Shown: positions 36,370 through 47,178, numbered from the stretch's first letter. The stretch is 64,000 bases of DNA from Cellulophaga baltica (GCF_900102165.1 NZ_FNBD01000007.1:231288-295287); one strand, 5' to 3'. The notes: generated by a model from the letters alone, not told the origin. Numbers and translations are program-made.

Positions 36370-37749
36370 TTACTCCGAGCATTTTAAAAAATAGATTGCC
36401 TGTTTACGTCTTCCAAAAGCCAAAATACTATCTTGAGGATTTTGATTCTTTAATTGCTCTTTACCAAGCTCTACCTCTACCGTTGTTTTTCCTTGCAATT
36501 TAAATTCTGGTAAAGAAAAATCATCCATGGCATATATTTCTCTACCCGTATTTAATAATCTGATGTTTCCTGCATAGGTAACATTAGGAAGGACCCAAAT
36601 ATCTTTAGGGTATTTTGAATTTAAAATTTCTGATATTGGTTGAAATCCAAAATGTACATCGGAAGGAATATTAAATATTTTTTCAACGGGTGTTCTTATC
36701 GTCTGAATCCCTACAACTACCAAAAACAAAATAAAAGTTATACGCTCTATTTTTTTAACATTCTTAAAATCAATCACCTTCATCAGTAAAGGTAAAAAAG
36801 GCAATAACAACGGCAGAAACCAACGTTCTTCGGTTTTATTAACGCCCATCATCACAAAAAATAAAAATATAATGATGATCTGTGCAATCATCATTTTAAA
36901 CAACCAATCTTGTTGAGCAAATTTTAAATCTATTTTTTTTCGCCATTTTAAAAGAAAAATCAACACAAATAATGGTGCAATAATTATAATAATGTTTTTA
37001 ACCATCGCAATAATAGGCGATAGAACTGGAATACTATTCTTGCCTTCCATAGACGTTTTTAAATCTACACTAGACTGAAGTTCTTGTAGGTAATTTTGAT
37101 TTCCTAAAAGCCAATTAAAATGAGGTGCCGCAATTAATAGCGCTGGAAAAATCACCATCAAAATCCGCGGATTGAGCAGCACTTGCCTTACCTCTTTATC
37201 AATTAATATAGTTACTCCTAAACCACCTAATACAAAAACATAATTATACTTACTTAAAACACCCAAACCAATTACTATACCTAATAAAAGATAATTAATT
37301 AACGATTTTTTCTGAATTAATTTTTGGATAAGAATATAGGTAATAATGATAAGTAAGCACAGAAGGGAGGTATGCGATAGTCTTCTAAACGTAAAATCTA
37401 TAAACACCGGAACTAGCGCTAATGAAAATACCACCAAATTTGATTTAGACTCAGATTTTAAATAAGATAAACTAAACCTAAATAAACATACTAAAATGAA
37501 GGCAAAAATAATAGCTCTCACTATGGAAAAAGAAAGTATTTGAACTCCTAAAATAGCATTAACTCCATATTGCAACCAAGTATATAGTGGTGGCTGATCA
37601 TCATAACCCCATCGCAACCACTGCGAAAAATAAGCCTGTTCTGCATCTTCCAACTCCATGGCGCTCTTCATAAGAGATACCGCTATTATAGCAATAAAAC
37701 TTACCATAGCAATAATACGGTTTCTACTGAATAACGTATTTGTGATCAT
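36370..37749 (-). CDS. GT39-family membrane glycosyltransferase
   Basis: This 459-residue protein has about ten membrane helices and the ArnT/PMT-type loops MELEDAEQAYFSQWLRWG and DDQPPLYTWLQ. It resembles the GT39 protein at 16154-17815 in type but not closely in sequence. It should use a polyprenyl-phosphate sugar on the outer face of the inner membrane. It starts 3 bases after bshC, so it shares that transcript, although no link between the two functions is obvious. Confidence 0.85.
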   Translation of the reverse strand: MITNTLFSRNRIIAMVSFIAIIAVSLMKSAMELEDAEQAYFSQWLRWGYDDQPPLYTWLQYGVNAILGVQILSFSIVRAIIFAFILVCLFRFSLSYLKSESKSNLVVFSLALVPVFIDFTFRRLSHTSLLCLLIIITYILIQKLIQKKSLINYLLLGIVIGLGVLSKYNYVFVLGGLGVTILIDKEVRQVLLNPRILMVIFPALLIAAPHFNWLLGNQNYLQELQSSVDLKTSMEGKNSIPVLSPIIAMVKNIIIIIAPLFVLIFLLKWRKKIDLKFAQQDWLFKMMIAQIIIIFLFFVMMGVNKTEERWFLPLLLPFLPLLMKVIDFKNVKKIERITFILFLVVVGIQTIRTPVEKIFNIPSDVHFGFQPISEILNSKYPKDIWVLPNVTYAGNIRLLNTGREIYAMDDFSLPEFKLQGKTTVEVELGKEQLKNQNPQDSILAFGRRKQAIYFLKCSE

Positions 37750-37752
37750 AGG

Positions 37753-39357
37753 TTAATTAAATTCAAGAATCGTAAACTCTTGGCTTAATGGCTTCAAATT
37801 TTCTACCAAGGCAGGAATTAATTGATCCCCATATTCTAAATAGAATTGCGAAAAATTTTGTTGACGCTCTTGTAGTGATTTGTTCGGGAATAAATCATTT
37901 TGTATTTCCGTTATTCGAATCACATGATCTTTTAGTTTACGTTTCTGTGCTTTCAGCAAGCGTTTTTCAAGATTCTCTAATCCTTTTACTTGCTTTACCT
38001 CTTGTGCCTTTACGGCTCCTAAAAAACTTTGATCTGTTTGTGTAGCTAAATCATATAGCGCTTCAAACTGAACTTTCAGCAATTCTTTCTGAGGCGAAAA
38101 ATCAACATCAATATTAGATATGGCTCTAATCTTTTTATTAATAAAGGTATTCTGTTTCAAAAACAAATCTGAAATATTCAAATCTAACTTGGCTATCTTT
38201 TCGCTTTGCTTTCCCGTAACCAATAAAGCTGAGTTTCGCAGAAGTAACATAGGAAAAGTAACACCAACGGTATCAAAATAAGCTTTAAGCTCCAACCAAT
38301 AAGCAAGCTCTCCCCCTCCGCCAATATAACACAAGTTTGGAAGTATTACTTCTTGGTATAACGGTCTACAAACTACATTGGGAGAAAAGCGTTCTGGACG
38401 ATTTTCCAATTCTGTTAATACCTCATCTTTTGTAAACGCAATGTTAGTATCATTTACGAAGTAGACACCTTCCTTTTCTATGATTCGCTCACGAACACCA
38501 TCAATAAGATAAAAATAATTAATTTCTCTAGGATTCACCTGAATGCCATAATTCTCTGGCAAAGCATTTAAGGCCTCTATAGTAGTACTTACCGCTTTAA
38601 ATGATTTCTCTTCTACTAAATCTGATTGAACGTAAGGTTTTAATAAGCGTTTTAAGGCCGCGTCATCTCCATCAACAATAACCAATCCGTAGTCTTTGAA
38701 CAATTCATTTGCTAAAAAACGTGTGGCCTCCGTTAAATTTGCATGATTTAAATAGGCATTTGCAAAAAGAGTCTTGAGGTACTCTGCATTTTTACCACCT
38801 CCTAGTTCCGCAGCTAATGTTTCACTCAATAATTCTAGTCCTTTAGTATCTAAACGGCCTACACCACCAGATGCATCTTTATTCCACTGAATTTTCTTCC
38901 CGTTTAGGGTAAAGTAATTAATTTCATCAAAATCATGATCTTCCGTTGCCATCCAATAGACAGGAACAAAATTATACTGGGAATGCTTTTTTTGTAATGC
39001 CTTGGTAAGGTTTATAGTTGCAATAATTTTGTATAAAAAATACAAGGGTCCCGTAAACAAATTTAATTGATGCCCAGTAACTATAGTAAATGTATTTTCT
39101 TCTTTTAAACTAGCTATGTTCGCTTTAGTACCCGCACTAGTTTCAATCTGAGCATATTGGTTTGTTAATGCTTGTGAAAGAATTTCTCTATGGCTACTCG
39201 GAAAGTTTTTCTGCTTTTCAATGATTTGCGCTTCAAAGTTTTCAAAAGCTGGAAATCTATTATAAAACGGTTTTAAGGAGTCTACTTCTTCTAAATAATC
39301 ACACATTATTTTTGAAAAATACCCAGTTTGTTTGAATGGAATACCATCAATCTTCAT
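37753..39357 (-). CDS. bshC: Bacillithiol biosynthesis cysteine-adding enzyme BshC
   Basis: BshC is credited with the last step of bacillithiol synthesis, joining cysteine to GlcN-malate. The 534-residue product has the family signatures TGHQLNLFTGPLYFLYK and VPVYWMATEDHDFDEI, and a C-terminal coiled coil at about 440-490. The length is typical. bshA and bshB are not in this window. The downstream gene is a GT39 enzyme, 3 bases away. Confidence 0.94.
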   Translation of the reverse strand: MKIDGIPFKQTGYFSKIMCDYLEEVDSLKPFYNRFPAFENFEAQIIEKQKNFPSSHREILSQALTNQYAQIETSAGTKANIASLKEENTFTIVTGHQLNLFTGPLYFLYKIIATINLTKALQKKHSQYNFVPVYWMATEDHDFDEINYFTLNGKKIQWNKDASGGVGRLDTKGLELLSETLAAELGGGKNAEYLKTLFANAYLNHANLTEATRFLANELFKDYGLVIVDGDDAALKRLLKPYVQSDLVEEKSFKAVSTTIEALNALPENYGIQVNPREINYFYLIDGVRERIIEKEGVYFVNDTNIAFTKDEVLTELENRPERFSPNVVCRPLYQEVILPNLCYIGGGGELAYWLELKAYFDTVGVTFPMLLLRNSALLVTGKQSEKIAKLDLNISDLFLKQNTFINKKIRAISNIDVDFSPQKELLKVQFEALYDLATQTDQSFLGAVKAQEVKQVKGLENLEKRLLKAQKRKLKDHVIRITEIQNDLFPNKSLQERQQNFSQFYLEYGDQLIPALVENLKPLSQEFTILEFN

Positions 39358-39488
39358 AATTCTATTTAAAAATGGTTGTAAAGGTAAAATTCTTAAAGCA
39401 TACCAGAATCTAAAAATACGTTAAGAAGTTAAATTTTCTAGCATAAAATAATTTTTATATCCCTTATATTTCTTCTTTAGAATAATGT

Positions 39489-39496
39489 TAAATTTG
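39489..39496 (+). promoter_or_regulatory. Candidate -7 box of the M14 peptidase gene
   Basis: TAAATTTG matches TAnnTTTG, 23 bases before the start. No clear TTG at -33. Confidence 0.4.
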
Positions 39497-39518
39497 AGTA
39501 AAATCAAACGAACACCAC

Positions 39519-41975
39519 ATGAAAAGAATTTTAGTCGTACTTTTTTTAACTGCTTACATTGCAACCAACGCTCAAAATATTAAATCTCCCTCAGAATTTT
39601 TAGGCTACGAACTAGGCACCGAATTTTCTAGACATCATGAAGTTATAGCATATTACAATTATTTGGCACAAACTGTTTCTGAAAGGGTTTCACTAAAACC
39701 TTATGGCAAGACCAATGAAAGAAGACCTTTAATGCTAGCCTATGTGTCTTCTGCTGAGAATATGAAAAATATTGAAACCATACGCACTAATCACCTAAAA
39801 AACACAAGAGGGGAAGGCAATACTGAAATAGCCATTGTATGGTTAAGTTACAATGTACATGGCAATGAAAGTGTAAGTACTGAAGCTTCAATGCAAACCA
39901 TTTATGAGCTTTTAACCAAAAAAGCATCTTACTTAGAAAATACCGTGGTTATCATAGACCCCTGTATTAATCCGGATGGCCGTGATCGTTATGTGAATTG
40001 GTATAATGAAAACAGAAATACCCCAAACAATGTTGATCCAAAAAGCAAAGAACATCATGAGGGTTGGTTAAATGGTAGAGCTAATCATTATATGTTCGAT
40101 TTAAATAGAGATTGGGCCTGGTTAACGCAGGTTGAAAGTCAACAACGTTTAAAAGTATACAACCAATGGCTACCGCATGTACATGTAGATTTTCATGAAC
40201 AGGGCGTAGATTCTCCTTATTATTTTGCCCCTGCGGCAGAACCTTATCACGAGGTAATTACTAATTTTCAAAGAGACTTTCAAGTGACTATTGGTGAAAA
40301 CCATGCTAAATATTTTGATGAAAACGGGTGGTTTTATTTCACTAAAGAAGTCTTTGATCTTTTCTACCCTAGCTACGGTGATACCTACCCATTGTATAAT
40401 GGAGCAATTGGAATGACTTACGAACAAGGTGGTAGCGGCCGTGCCGGATTAGGTATTTTAACTCGCAGCGGGGATACCTTAACGTTAAAAGATAGGATTG
40501 CACACCATTTTACCACAGGCATATCTACTGTAGAAGTTGCATCTGGGAATGCAAAAAAACTGAATGAAGAGTTCAAAAAATTCTACACCAACAAAAATTT
40601 TAAATATAAAAGTTACGTATTAAACGGTGATAATGACAAGATAAAAGCTTTAACCCAATTACTAGAACAACACGAAATTGAATACGGATGGTCTGATGCT
40701 ACTACGGTCAAAGGATTTGATTACGGTAGCGGTAAAACAAAAAGCAGCAAAACAAAAAATGAATCATTAGTCGTCTCTACGGACCAACCAAAAGGCACTT
40801 TAGTCAAAGTTTTATTTGAGCCTAATGCTAAATTGAGTGACTCTTTAACTTATGACATCACAGCATGGTCTTTACCTTATGCATACGGACTAGAAGCTAT
40901 TGCTTCTGAAACCAAAGTGAACTCTACTAAAGCCGGCAGTATTTCAGATACATCAAACACTATAATTACAGAAAATACATATGCTTATATAGGTACTTGG
41001 AATGGCATGAACGATGCTCGTTTTTTAGCCAATCTTTTAAAAGAAAATATTAAAGTAAAATTTTCTAAAAAACCTTTTAGCTTAGAAGGACAAAAATACG
41101 ATAGAGGGAGTTTAATTATTACGAAGTCTGACAATCGGAATAAAAAAGATTTTGCCATCAAACTTTCTGAAATTTCCAAGAAACACGCCAAGCAATTGAC
41201 ACCTACTTCTACAGGGTTTGTAGATCGTGGTGACGATTTTGGGTCTAGCTCTGTACACTTAATAAAGAAAAATAATATAGCAGTTCTTACCGGAAAACCA
41301 ACAAGCACTTTACAGTTTGGCGAAGTATGGCACTTTTTCGAGCAACAATTAAAATACCCGGTTACGGTATTAGAAAGTGATTATTTAAATGCCGAAGATT
41401 TAGAAGAATATGATGTATTAATCCTCCCAGATGGTTGGTATGGAAGTTTTATGAATAATAACATCCAGAAAGAATTGAAGGAATGGGTGAAAAATGGCGG
41501 TAAACTAATTGCTATGGGTGGTGCTATTGAAGGACTCGAAGGCAAAAGTGGATTTAGTATAAAAAGTAAAAAAACAGAAAAAGACAGTACTTTAATTGAA
41601 CATCTAATTACGTATGAAAACTCTGAACGAGAAGGGATTAAGGATTTAATTACGGGTGCTATCTTTAAAACAAAAGTAGACCATACAAACCCTTTAGCCT
41701 TTGGCTATGGTGATAGTTATTTTACGTTAAAATTAGGAGATGATTCTTTTGAATATTTAAAAGAAGGCACCGCAGTGTATTTAGAAGAAGAAACAACTCC
41801 TGCTGCAGGATTCGCAGGTAGTGAAGCTAGAAAAAGAATAGCGAATACCCTTGTATTTGGCACTGAAAATTATGGCCGTGGTCACGTAGTTTATATGGTA
41901 GACAACCCTTTGTTTCGAGGATTTTGGGAAAACGGAAAATTGTTTTTCGCAAATGCCTTATTTATGGTCGACTAA
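39519..41975 (+). CDS. Secreted M14 zinc carboxypeptidase-like protein with C-terminal amidotransferase-like domain
   Basis: This 818-residue protein has a signal peptide (ending TNAQ, about residue 19). An M14 catalytic domain carries NVHGNESVSTEA (HxxE zinc ligands), then HVHVDFHEQG as the third ligand region. The final third (about 580-720) contains VLILPDGWYGSF and WVKNGGKLIAMGGAIEG, resembling a class I glutamine-amidotransferase-like fold without an evident catalytic cysteine. Such M14-GATase-like fusions are common in Bacteroidota. The likely role is extracellular peptide degradation. Confidence 0.87.
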   Translation: MKRILVVLFLTAYIATNAQNIKSPSEFLGYELGTEFSRHHEVIAYYNYLAQTVSERVSLKPYGKTNERRPLMLAYVSSAENMKNIETIRTNHLKNTRGEGNTEIAIVWLSYNVHGNESVSTEASMQTIYELLTKKASYLENTVVIIDPCINPDGRDRYVNWYNENRNTPNNVDPKSKEHHEGWLNGRANHYMFDLNRDWAWLTQVESQQRLKVYNQWLPHVHVDFHEQGVDSPYYFAPAAEPYHEVITNFQRDFQVTIGENHAKYFDENGWFYFTKEVFDLFYPSYGDTYPLYNGAIGMTYEQGGSGRAGLGILTRSGDTLTLKDRIAHHFTTGISTVEVASGNAKKLNEEFKKFYTNKNFKYKSYVLNGDNDKIKALTQLLEQHEIEYGWSDATTVKGFDYGSGKTKSSKTKNESLVVSTDQPKGTLVKVLFEPNAKLSDSLTYDITAWSLPYAYGLEAIASETKVNSTKAGSISDTSNTIITENTYAYIGTWNGMNDARFLANLLKENIKVKFSKKPFSLEGQKYDRGSLIITKSDNRNKKDFAIKLSEISKKHAKQLTPTSTGFVDRGDDFGSSSVHLIKKNNIAVLTGKPTSTLQFGEVWHFFEQQLKYPVTVLESDYLNAEDLEEYDVLILPDGWYGSFMNNNIQKELKEWVKNGGKLIAMGGAIEGLEGKSGFSIKSKKTEKDSTLIEHLITYENSEREGIKDLITGAIFKTKVDHTNPLAFGYGDSYFTLKLGDDSFEYLKEGTAVYLEEETTPAAGFAGSEARKRIANTLVFGTENYGRGHVVYMVDNPLFRGFWENGKLFFANALFMVD

Positions 41976-41982
41976 CCAAACC

Positions 41983-42035
41983 CTATTTCAATAAAAAAGA
42001 GCGTTGCAATGCAACGCTCTTTTTTATTGAAATAG
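41983..42035. terminator. 53-base perfect palindrome, bidirectional terminator
   Basis: Perfect 26-base arms (41983-42008 and 42010-42035) surround a single A. The inner part is GC-rich (GAGCGTTGCA) and each side has T6 in its own direction. It starts 8 bases after the M14 stop and ends 8 bases before the M16 stop, so it serves both genes. Confidence 0.9.
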
Positions 42036-42043
42036 AATAATTT

Positions 42044-44914
42044 TTAATACCTAGCGGAATCTAGATTAGATTCTTCGCCGTCTTTAGTGATTAGTTTCAC
42101 TTCATCAAAGCCCATCAGTTTAAATTGCTCAAACTGCGTCGCGGCGTCTCCAACTACGATATAAGCCATTTTATCTTGATTAAGCAACTTATTAGCTAAG
42201 GCTTTATGATCTTCTAAGGTCATAGTACGAATAACATCTTCTTCTTTTTCTATATAGTCTGACGCTAAACCATATTCACTCATCTCTTGTAACATTCCCA
42301 ATAATGATCTTTGAGTTTCAAAACGACGTGCATTTGATTTAATTAGAGCATTTTTAGTAAAGTCTAGGTCTTCTTTAGAAATACCTTCTTTATACTTTGC
42401 GATCTCATCTTTAAAGATCTTAACAGATTCTCCTGTAGTATTTGTACGTACGCTAGATGATGCTGTAAATGTTCCTGGAACCTTACTTCCACTAAACCCA
42501 GAACGAGCACCATAGGTATACCCTTTTTCTTCCCTTAGAATTAAGTTTACATTCCCTGAAAATGATCCTCCTAATTTATAATTCATTACTTCTGCAGGGA
42601 AGAAATCTTTATCTGTTCGTGAAAGTCCAATATTACCAATACTAATAACAGACTGTTTTGCATCTGGTATATCAACAAAATATAAAGAAGCCTTATCTCT
42701 AGTGTTTACGATAGGATATTCTGGAATAGTCACCTCTTTTGCTGCCCAACTAGTTTCTAATTCTTTTAAGGTTTCTAAAACAGTAGCCTCATCAATTTTT
42801 CCAACAACATGCATACTACTAATAGATGGTGAAAAATTATTCGTATAAAAAGTTTTTAAATCAGCTATAGTAATCGCTTCTACCGAAGCCGCTGTACCAC
42901 TGGTTGGGTAGCTAAAAATATGATCCTCTCCATAAAGTATTTTCTTATACACTCTATCTGCTACGGTATTAGGATCTGCATCTGAACGTTTAATCCCATT
43001 AATCGTACTCGTTTTAATACGCGAAAATTCTGCCTCATCCCATCTAGGTTCCAAAAGAATTTCTTTTACCAATGCCATAGTTTTATCAAAATTACGAACC
43101 AAGGTGTTCCCTCTAATAATAATTGCTTCATTGGTCGTATACATGTTTATGCTAGCTCCAAGCATTTCAATTTCTTCCTCTAGTTGTTCTGGAGTCTTAT
43201 TTTTAGTTCCTTCCATTAGAATATCTGTCATTAGATTTGCGACTCCATTCTTCTCCATGTCATCCAAAAGATGGCCACCATCTATTCTCAAACTAAAATT
43301 AACGGTTGGTATTTCGTTCTGCTCAATACCGTACACTTTAAGTCCGTTTCCTAGAGTAGATGTCCAACTTGCAGGCACATTTAGCGTCGGAGTTTCACCT
43401 TGATTGGGTGCTATAGAACGATCTATTTTAGAAGGCGTTTTTACAATTTCTTCAGAAGTTTCTTCAATAACTTTGGTAACATTCTCTTTAATTTCCTCTT
43501 CAACGACAGCTGCTTTTGTAGAATTTTCTGCAATTAATTCCATCTGCCCCTTAGGAACAAAACTAGTAATAACAAAAGGCTTATCTTTTATATACGTTTC
43601 ATATACTCGCATGACATCTTCTTTGGTCACCTTTTTAATGTTTTCAATATCCTTCTCTATAAATCCAGGATCACCAGCAAATGTATTGTATTGCGCTAAT
43701 TGAAATGATTTTCCTAAAACACTACTGATACCATTATAGAAATCTGTTTCTAATCCTGCTTTAATACGTTCTACATCCCGATCTGTAATACCATCTTTCT
43801 CAAAACGAGCAAAGGCTTCGAACATTCCTTTTTCAATATCATTTAAACTCTTACCACTATTAGCTGTTACGGTTACATGAAATTCTCCAGCAAGTACTTG
43901 AGAATTATTATAAGCATAAAAACGTGAAGAAAGTTCTTTCTCTTTTTCTAACACCTTATACATAGGTGCTTTTTTTCCATTAGAAATCAATTCTGATAAA
44001 AAGTCTAAGGCATATGCGTCTTCTGTATATTGGTAGGTAGTGGGCCAAACCATATTTAACTGGGCCGTATTAGCGAAATTATCTTCATGATATAATCTCA
44101 CCGTTTCTGCAATAGTGACAGGTTGAGGCTCTAGAGGCGCTACTTCTTGCCTTCTTTTAATCTCCCCAAAATATTTCTCTACTAAAGCCTTTGCATCTTC
44201 TTTTTCAAAATCTCCTGCTAAAACCAAGGTCGCATTATTAGGCCCATAGAATTTATCATAAAATTCTTTTACATCTTCTACAGTAGCATTTTGTAAATCT
44301 TCCAATTCTCCAATTACCTGCCAGTTATAAGGGTGGCCTTCTGGATATATATTCTTATCTAACACCCAACCTTCATGCCCGTAAGGATTGTTATCTACCC
44401 GTTGTCTTTTTTCATTCTGTACTACTTCTTGCTGATTATTAAAAGCCGATTCGGTCACTGTATTAATCAAATACCCCATACGATCACTCTCTAACCAAAG
44501 CACCGTTTCCATAGCATTCTTAGGTACCACTTCGTAGTACACCGTACCATCTTTCCAAGTACCTCCATTTAGGGTTCCACCAGCATCCTGAATTTTTTTA
44601 AAAAATTGATCTTGAGGAACATTTTCCGATTCTTGAAAAAGCATATGCTCAAAAAGGTGTGCAAATCCAGTTCTTCCTGTTTTTTCTCGGTTAGACCCTA
44701 CATTGTATTGAATAGCTACAGAAACAATAGGGTCACTTTTATCTTGATGTAGAATTACATCAAGTCCGTTTTCCAATTCATACTTTTCAAATTCCACAGA
44801 TAACGTTGCTGCATCTTCTTTTGGAACTTCTTGTTTTTCCTTACATGAAGTAAATGTTAATGCTGCTGCAAATACACTTAACATAGAATAATTAAAGAGT
44901 TTTTTTGTTGTCAT
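42044..44914 (-). CDS. M16 (insulinase/pitrilysin) family lipoprotein peptidase
   Basis: This 956-residue lipoprotein starts at MTTKKLFNYS, chosen because the lipoprotein signal begins there (lipobox TSC, Cys24); the frame is open for 36 more codons that do not look coding. The N-terminal M16 domain has the inverted zinc motif HLFEH (86-90). The second half is an inactive M16 repeat with no HxxEH. It should degrade peptides in the periplasm. The gene ends at the 53-base palindrome. Confidence 0.93.
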   Translation of the reverse strand: MTTKKLFNYSMLSVFAAALTFTSCKEKQEVPKEDAATLSVEFEKYELENGLDVILHQDKSDPIVSVAIQYNVGSNREKTGRTGFAHLFEHMLFQESENVPQDQFFKKIQDAGGTLNGGTWKDGTVYYEVVPKNAMETVLWLESDRMGYLINTVTESAFNNQQEVVQNEKRQRVDNNPYGHEGWVLDKNIYPEGHPYNWQVIGELEDLQNATVEDVKEFYDKFYGPNNATLVLAGDFEKEDAKALVEKYFGEIKRRQEVAPLEPQPVTIAETVRLYHEDNFANTAQLNMVWPTTYQYTEDAYALDFLSELISNGKKAPMYKVLEKEKELSSRFYAYNNSQVLAGEFHVTVTANSGKSLNDIEKGMFEAFARFEKDGITDRDVERIKAGLETDFYNGISSVLGKSFQLAQYNTFAGDPGFIEKDIENIKKVTKEDVMRVYETYIKDKPFVITSFVPKGQMELIAENSTKAAVVEEEIKENVTKVIEETSEEIVKTPSKIDRSIAPNQGETPTLNVPASWTSTLGNGLKVYGIEQNEIPTVNFSLRIDGGHLLDDMEKNGVANLMTDILMEGTKNKTPEQLEEEIEMLGASINMYTTNEAIIIRGNTLVRNFDKTMALVKEILLEPRWDEAEFSRIKTSTINGIKRSDADPNTVADRVYKKILYGEDHIFSYPTSGTAASVEAITIADLKTFYTNNFSPSISSMHVVGKIDEATVLETLKELETSWAAKEVTIPEYPIVNTRDKASLYFVDIPDAKQSVISIGNIGLSRTDKDFFPAEVMNYKLGGSFSGNVNLILREEKGYTYGARSGFSGSKVPGTFTASSSVRTNTTGESVKIFKDEIAKYKEGISKEDLDFTKNALIKSNARRFETQRSLLGMLQEMSEYGLASDYIEKEEDVIRTMTLEDHKALANKLLNQDKMAYIVVGDAATQFEQFKLMGFDEVKLITKDGEESNLDSARY

Positions 44915-45022
44915 TATAATAGTTTTTAGTCTCTCTAAAGATACAATTACAAGACCTCTAAATTCAAAATATTCTGTTAAAACACGCAATAAGCATCTGA
45001 AAACAGGCGAGTTATGAAACAA

Positions 45023-45055
45023 AAAAAAGCGAACCCTTTTGAGGTTCGCTTTTTT
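45023..45055 (-). terminator. Terminator of rny
   Basis: A 13-base perfect stem (45023-45035 with 45043-45055) has a 7-base loop and A/T-rich flanks that give a U-run on the minus strand. It lies just after the rny stop. Confidence 0.85.
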
Positions 45056-45075
45056 ACTATTATATAATTTATAGA

Positions 45076-46647
45076 CTATTTAGCCACATTCACCGCTCTA
45101 GTTTCGCGGATTACGGTTACTTTAACCTGACCAGGATACGTCATATCTGTCTGTATTTTTTGAGAAATTTCAAAAGATAATTCTGCCGCTTTATCATCAG
45201 TTACCTTTTCTGATTCTACAATAACACGTAGTTCTCTACCTGCTTGTATTGCGTATGCTTTTTGCACACCACCAAAACCAAAGGCTATTTCTTCTAAATC
45301 TTTAAGACGCTGTATATAGGAATCTAATACTTGTCTTCTTGCACCAGGTCGTGCGCCACTAATAGCATCACACACCTGAACAATTGGAGCAATTAAGTTT
45401 TTCATCTCAATTTCATCATGGTGAGCTCCAATAGCATTGCATACATCTGGCTTTTCTCCAAACTTCTCTGCCCATTGCATTCCTAAAATAGCATGCGGAG
45501 TTTCCATCTCTGCCTCTGTGTTAGGAACTTTACCTATATCATGTAATAAACCAGCTCTTTTAGCCATCTTGGTATTTAAACCAAGCTCTGCTGCCATTAC
45601 ACCACAAAGTTTTGCAACTTCTCTTGAGTGTTGTAGTAAGTTTTGCCCATAAGAAGAACGATATTTCATTCTACCTACCGCTCTAATTAATTCAGGATGC
45701 AATCCATGAATTCCTAAATCGATAACCGTGCGCTTTCCTATTTCTACAATTTCTTGTTCTATTTGCTTTTCAGTCTTTTTAACGATCTCTTCAATACGTG
45801 CTGGGTGAATACGCCCATCTGTCACCAATTTATGAAGGGACAATCTAGCTACTTCTCTACGTACAGAATCAAAACAAGAAAGAATAATTGCCTCTGGCGT
45901 ATCATCTACTACAATCTCTACTCCTGTAGCTGCCTCTAAAGCTCTAATGTTACGTCCTTCACGACCAATAATTCTACCTTTTACATCGTCTGACTCAAGG
46001 TTAAATACAGACACACAATTTTCAACAGCCTCTTCTGTTCCTATACGTTGAATTGTGTTTATAATGATTTTCTTAGCCTCTTGTTGGGCTGTTAATTTAG
46101 CCTCCTCCATGGTAGACTGCATGTAGGACATGGCATCAGATTTTGCAGTTTCACGAAGTGATTCTAAAAGCTGCCCTTTAGCCTCTTCTGCAGATAAACC
46201 GGAAATTACCTCAAGCTGTTGTACTTGATTTTTATGCAACTTATCTAATTCTGACTGTTTCTTATCAAAAAATTCATTCTTATAAGAAACCTCTTTAATC
46301 TGCTCTTCTAATTGATCGCTAAGTTTTTTATTTTTTGCTAATTCACTACTAATTTGAGACTCTTTATCTCTTGTTCTTTTCTCAGCTTCACCAATTTTTT
46401 TATCCTTGGTGTTAATTACTTTTTCATGCTCTGCCTTTAATTCTAAAAACTTTTCTTTAGCCTGAAATATTTTATCTTTCTTAATATTCTCTCCTTCTAC
46501 ATTGGCATCTCTTAATACCCTTTCAGCCTCTTTTTTTGCACTCTGTATGGTTTTAGAGGCTTTCCCTTTTTCCATAAATTTTGCAACAGCAAAGCCAATC
46601 GCTACACCAACCAACACTGCTATTATCCCTATTGTTATACCATCCAT
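45076..46647 (-). CDS. rny: Ribonuclease Y
   Basis: RNase Y is a membrane-anchored endoribonuclease that starts mRNA decay. The 523-residue product has an N-terminal membrane helix (about 3-23), a long coiled coil (about 30-190), a KH domain with [15 protein letters not shown], and an HD domain with LLHDIGK and GAHHDE. It is encoded downstream of the 6S RNA candidate and zapA. It has its own terminator. Confidence 0.96.
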   Translation of the reverse strand: MDGITIGIIAVLVGVAIGFAVAKFMEKGKASKTIQSAKKEAERVLRDANVEGENIKKDKIFQAKEKFLELKAEHEKVINTKDKKIGEAEKRTRDKESQISSELAKNKKLSDQLEEQIKEVSYKNEFFDKKQSELDKLHKNQVQQLEVISGLSAEEAKGQLLESLRETAKSDAMSYMQSTMEEAKLTAQQEAKKIIINTIQRIGTEEAVENCVSVFNLESDDVKGRIIGREGRNIRALEAATGVEIVVDDTPEAIILSCFDSVRREVARLSLHKLVTDGRIHPARIEEIVKKTEKQIEQEIVEIGKRTVIDLGIHGLHPELIRAVGRMKYRSSYGQNLLQHSREVAKLCGVMAAELGLNTKMAKRAGLLHDIGKVPNTEAEMETPHAILGMQWAEKFGEKPDVCNAIGAHHDEIEMKNLIAPIVQVCDAISGARPGARRQVLDSYIQRLKDLEEIAFGFGGVQKAYAIQAGRELRVIVESEKVTDDKAAELSFEISQKIQTDMTYPGQVKVTVIRETRAVNVAK

Positions 46648-46663
46648 AATTTTAACTATTTAT

Positions 46664-46838
46664 ATAAAAAAACCCACATTGGGTCGAAGTTTTGTACAAA
46701 CTCCAAAAAAACAAGTTTAGGGCTAACAAATTGCTCAAGGGTCCTGGACTAGCAGGCATGCTTTTACAACTTAAACTCACCCTTTTTAAACAATTTAACG
46801 TTGAGTTTGTCAAAAATAATCACCAATGTGGGTAGTAA
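46664..46838 (-). ncRNA. ssrS: Candidate 6S RNA
   Basis: The 220-base gap between zapA and rny folds as a long rod on the minus strand. A closing helix pairs 46823-46833 with 46672-46682 (11 perfect pairs) and a second helix pairs 46803-46810 with 46696-46703 (ACAAACTC/GAGTTTGT). A U-run follows at the 3' end. Length (about 165-175 bases), nested helices with a large central bubble and the position next to zapA match 6S RNA, which binds RNA polymerase in place of promoter DNA. The exact ends are estimates. Confidence 0.7.
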
Positions 46839-46867
46839 TTTTATTTATTTTAAAGAACGTATTTACT

Positions 46868-47164
46868 TTATTTTACACTTAGCTTTTCAGAAACCAATTC
46901 ATCTAAGGCCTTTAATTTTGCCGTGACTTCCGTGGTATCTTCCATTTGTTCAATACTGCGTTGTTCTATCTTAGAAGCAAATTGCAAAGCACACATGGCC
47001 AAAACATCTTGCTTGTCTCTTACTGCATAATTACTCTCAAAATTCTTTGCAAGCTGCTCTATATTTTTAGCCGCTTTACGCAAACCTTCTTCCTGACTAG
47101 GATCTATCGTTAAAGGATAAACTCTATCAGCAATAGAAAGTTTTATTTTGAGCTTTTCCGCCAT
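46868..47164 (-). CDS. zapA: Cell division protein ZapA
   Basis: ZapA cross-links FtsZ filaments at the division ring. The 98-residue product has the family N-terminus KLKIKLSIADRVYPLTIDPSQ, the central (RK)AAKNIEQLAKNFE helix and a C-terminal coiled coil. It lies 14 bases after a small coiled-coil gene and directly upstream of the 6S RNA candidate, the same neighbourhood as in Proteobacteria. Confidence 0.93.
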   Translation of the reverse strand: MAEKLKIKLSIADRVYPLTIDPSQEEGLRKAAKNIEQLAKNFESNYAVRDKQDVLAMCALQFASKIEQRSIEQMEDTTEVTAKLKALDELVSEKLSVK

Positions 47165-47178
47165 GATATTGTTACGTA

